Under the pieces are notes generated by a model. The model was not told where the DNA came from. It searched no databases and saw only the letters and a program-made list of their open reading frames with translations. A stretch of 64,000 nt of DNA from Humidesulfovibrio sp. (lineage in GTDB: Bacteria; Desulfobacterota; Desulfovibrionia; Desulfovibrionales; Desulfovibrionaceae): positions 186,001 to 250,000 of the forward strand of contig NZ_JAUYFU010000048.1 of NCBI RefSeq assembly GCF_030689645.1. Reading direction: 5' to 3'. A program made the position numbers and the translations under genes. The first letter of the stretch is position 1. Each line of letters begins with the position of its first letter. Below are positions 62,908 through 64,000 of the stretch, in pieces.

Positions 62908-63943
62908 GCACGGTCTCCTCCCAAAGCTCGTTAAAGACCTTGAGGGGGTTGGCGATGCCAGCGGTGCAGGCGCGCACGCAGCGCCCGCAGCCCACGCAGC
63001 CAAGCTCCCCGATCTTGTCGTAAATGTATTTGCCCTTGCGGAAGTACCGGTGGCGGTAACGATCCTGAGCCTTGGGCCGGAAGTTGTGGTTGCCCGCAAC
63101 CTTGGCGAAGCTCTCCAGCATGCAGCCGTCCCACTCGCGATAGCGGATGCCCTCTTCAAGCAGGTCGTCAGCCTCCTCGCGGATGTCGAAGCAATAGCAG
63201 GTGGGGCACACCAGATTGCACGAGCCGCAGGCCAGGCACATCTGTGAGTAGCGACGCCAAAGCGGAGAATCCCAGCACTTGGCCAGCAGGCGCGGGGTTT
63301 CCTCCCAGTTGTAACGCAGACCGCTTCTGCGGGCCTTGAACAGAATGCGCGCCTTGGCGCGGCGCGCGCCTTCCTTGTCGCCAGCAGTGGAAAGCAGGAG
63401 AGGACCGCCCATGGCAAGGAGTTCCTCGCCACGCACCGACCCGACCTCCACAGTGAAAGCAGCGGGACCGATCTTGGTCCAGTAAAGATCGTAGCCGTGG
63501 GCCGCCGTAGCTGCCCCCACAGTGGCCCAAAAGGCCGCAGGCGAAACCGTGAGCGGTTCAAAGGCCATGATCACCGTGGCAGCGCGACGGCGAACGTAAT
63601 TCTGATCTGGCGCGCCGGACTCAAGCAACTGGTCCAATTGATTGATAGCTTTGACGTCGTACGGGTGCACGCCGAAAAGGATCTGCGGAGGGGCCTCGAA
63701 CACTGGCGCTGCCTCGCAGGTCTTGAGATTGAAGGTGATGAGCGTTTCGCGCGGAGGCAAAAGAAAGCGCTTGGGCGAATTGTAAGCAACGTCGAAGTCC
63801 CAGGCGATCTCCAGGCCCTTTTTCCAGGGCACCAGATCGTAAAAACCTTCGCGCAGCTTTGCCGGAACATGGAGCGCATGCTGCTGGCTCCATTTCTCAA
63901 ACAGCCCAGGCAGCTGTTCCTTGTACACTGTGTACGTCGTCAT
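62897..63943 (-). CDS. hydB: Hydrogenase beta subunit (2x4Fe-4S)
   Basis: This 348-residue subunit has two ferredoxin-type clusters: CLACGSCNLVCPTCYC near residue 243 and CVGCGRCVRACTAGI near residue 317. It carries electrons between the delta and gamma subunits; Pyrococcus HydB was described as sulfite-reductase-like. GGAGGG before the ATG at 63943 fixes the start. It is the first hydrogenase gene in the window, and transcription comes from beyond the right edge or from the last 57 bases. Confidence 0.93.
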   Translation of the reverse strand: MTTYTVYKEQLPGLFEKWSQQHALHVPAKLREGFYDLVPWKKGLEIAWDFDVAYNSPKRFLLPPRETLITFNLKTCEAAPVFEAPPQILFGVHPYDVKAINQLDQLLESGAPDQNYVRRRAATVIMAFEPLTVSPAAFWATVGAATAAHGYDLYWTKIGPAAFTVEVGSVRGEELLAMGGPLLLSTAGDKEGARRAKARILFKARRSGLRYNWEETPRLLAKCWDSPLWRRYSQMCLACGSCNLVCPTCYCFDIREEADDLLEEGIRYREWDGCMLESFAKVAGNHNFRPKAQDRYRHRYFRKGKYIYDKIGELGCVGCGRCVRACTAGIANPLKVFNELWEETVHEH

Positions 63944-64000
63944 TGTTTCCCTCCGGGAGCGGATGGCTGTGACTCTACGGTGCAACTCATTAGGTCATTA

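Overview
The window comes from a Gram-negative, flagellated, strictly anaerobic-type sulfate reducer, most likely a member of the Desulfovibrionaceae. The reasons are: a DsrC with both C-terminal cysteines; a solitary type III glutamine synthetase; a hemerythrin fusion; a group 3 [NiFe] hydrogenase operon; a MucR/Ros-type regulator; an LpxC-type outer membrane; and the flhF-flhG-fliA flagellar order. By eye the G+C content is near 58-60%. Coding density is high, and there is no rRNA, tRNA, insertion sequence, prophage or CRISPR array. It reads as ordinary chromosomal backbone with several little-studied multidomain proteins.

Layout. 1-8.3 kb: the start of a coiled-coil gene that runs off the left edge, an HD-GYP response regulator, a divergent metallo-beta-lactamase/cyclic-nucleotide/hemerythrin fusion, type III glutamine synthetase, and a MucR-like/VanX-like pair. 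8.5-15.2 kb (minus strand): a long gene row ending in ilvB-ilvN-ilvC and preceded by two hypothetical genes, a HAD hydrolase, yggT, a divIVA-like gene, yggU (DUF167) and a YdcH-like gene. 15.3-21 kb: tatA, pgsA with a periplasmic hypothetical, a degenerate SixA-like protein, an M24 peptidase, a CoA-binding protein, a CxxCxxCC cluster protein and a J-domain protein. 21-27 kb: hisH-hisF followed by a tightly overlapped biotin operon (bioF, an alpha/beta hydrolase in the bioH role, bioC, bioD, bioA). 27-31.4 kb: moaC, dnaJ, rpoZ, a DUF4340 membrane protein and a TtcA-like enzyme. 31.4-43.2 kb: an M23 peptidase, then the flagellar export and regulation row fliR-flhB-flhA-flhF-flhG-fliA-cheY-fliL, followed by poorly known small genes (SLOG, membrane/HTH, FliK-like). 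43.2-47.7 kb (minus strand): rpmE, DUF1385, prfA, prmC, lpxC. 47.8-49.4 kb: TPP riboswitch and thiC. 49.4-53.1 kb (minus strand): dsrC, a YcaO-TPR protein, a Tim44-like protein and a response regulator. 53.3-59.4 kb: an HD hydrolase, a thioredoxin-reductase-like flavoprotein lacking the NADPH motifs, a membrane-anchored AlbA_2 protein overlapping an MltF-like transglycosylase, and a DUF3313 protein. 59.4-64 kb: an A/T-rich gap, then hydBGDA encoding a cytosolic NAD(P)-linked group 3 [NiFe] hydrogenase.

No single stretch looks like a self-contained new defence or mobile system. The best candidates for new biology are: the MBL-cNMP-hemerythrin protein facing an HD-GYP regulator; the YcaO-TPR protein beside dsrC; the periplasmic-sensor/AlbA_2 protein coupled to an MltF-like enzyme; the flavin disulfide reductase without NADPH motifs; and the catalytically degenerate SixA-like protein. 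Many of the chosen starts lie downstream of the longest open frame because they have a good Shine-Dalgarno (SD) sequence and match the family length. This was decided by reading, not by alignment.
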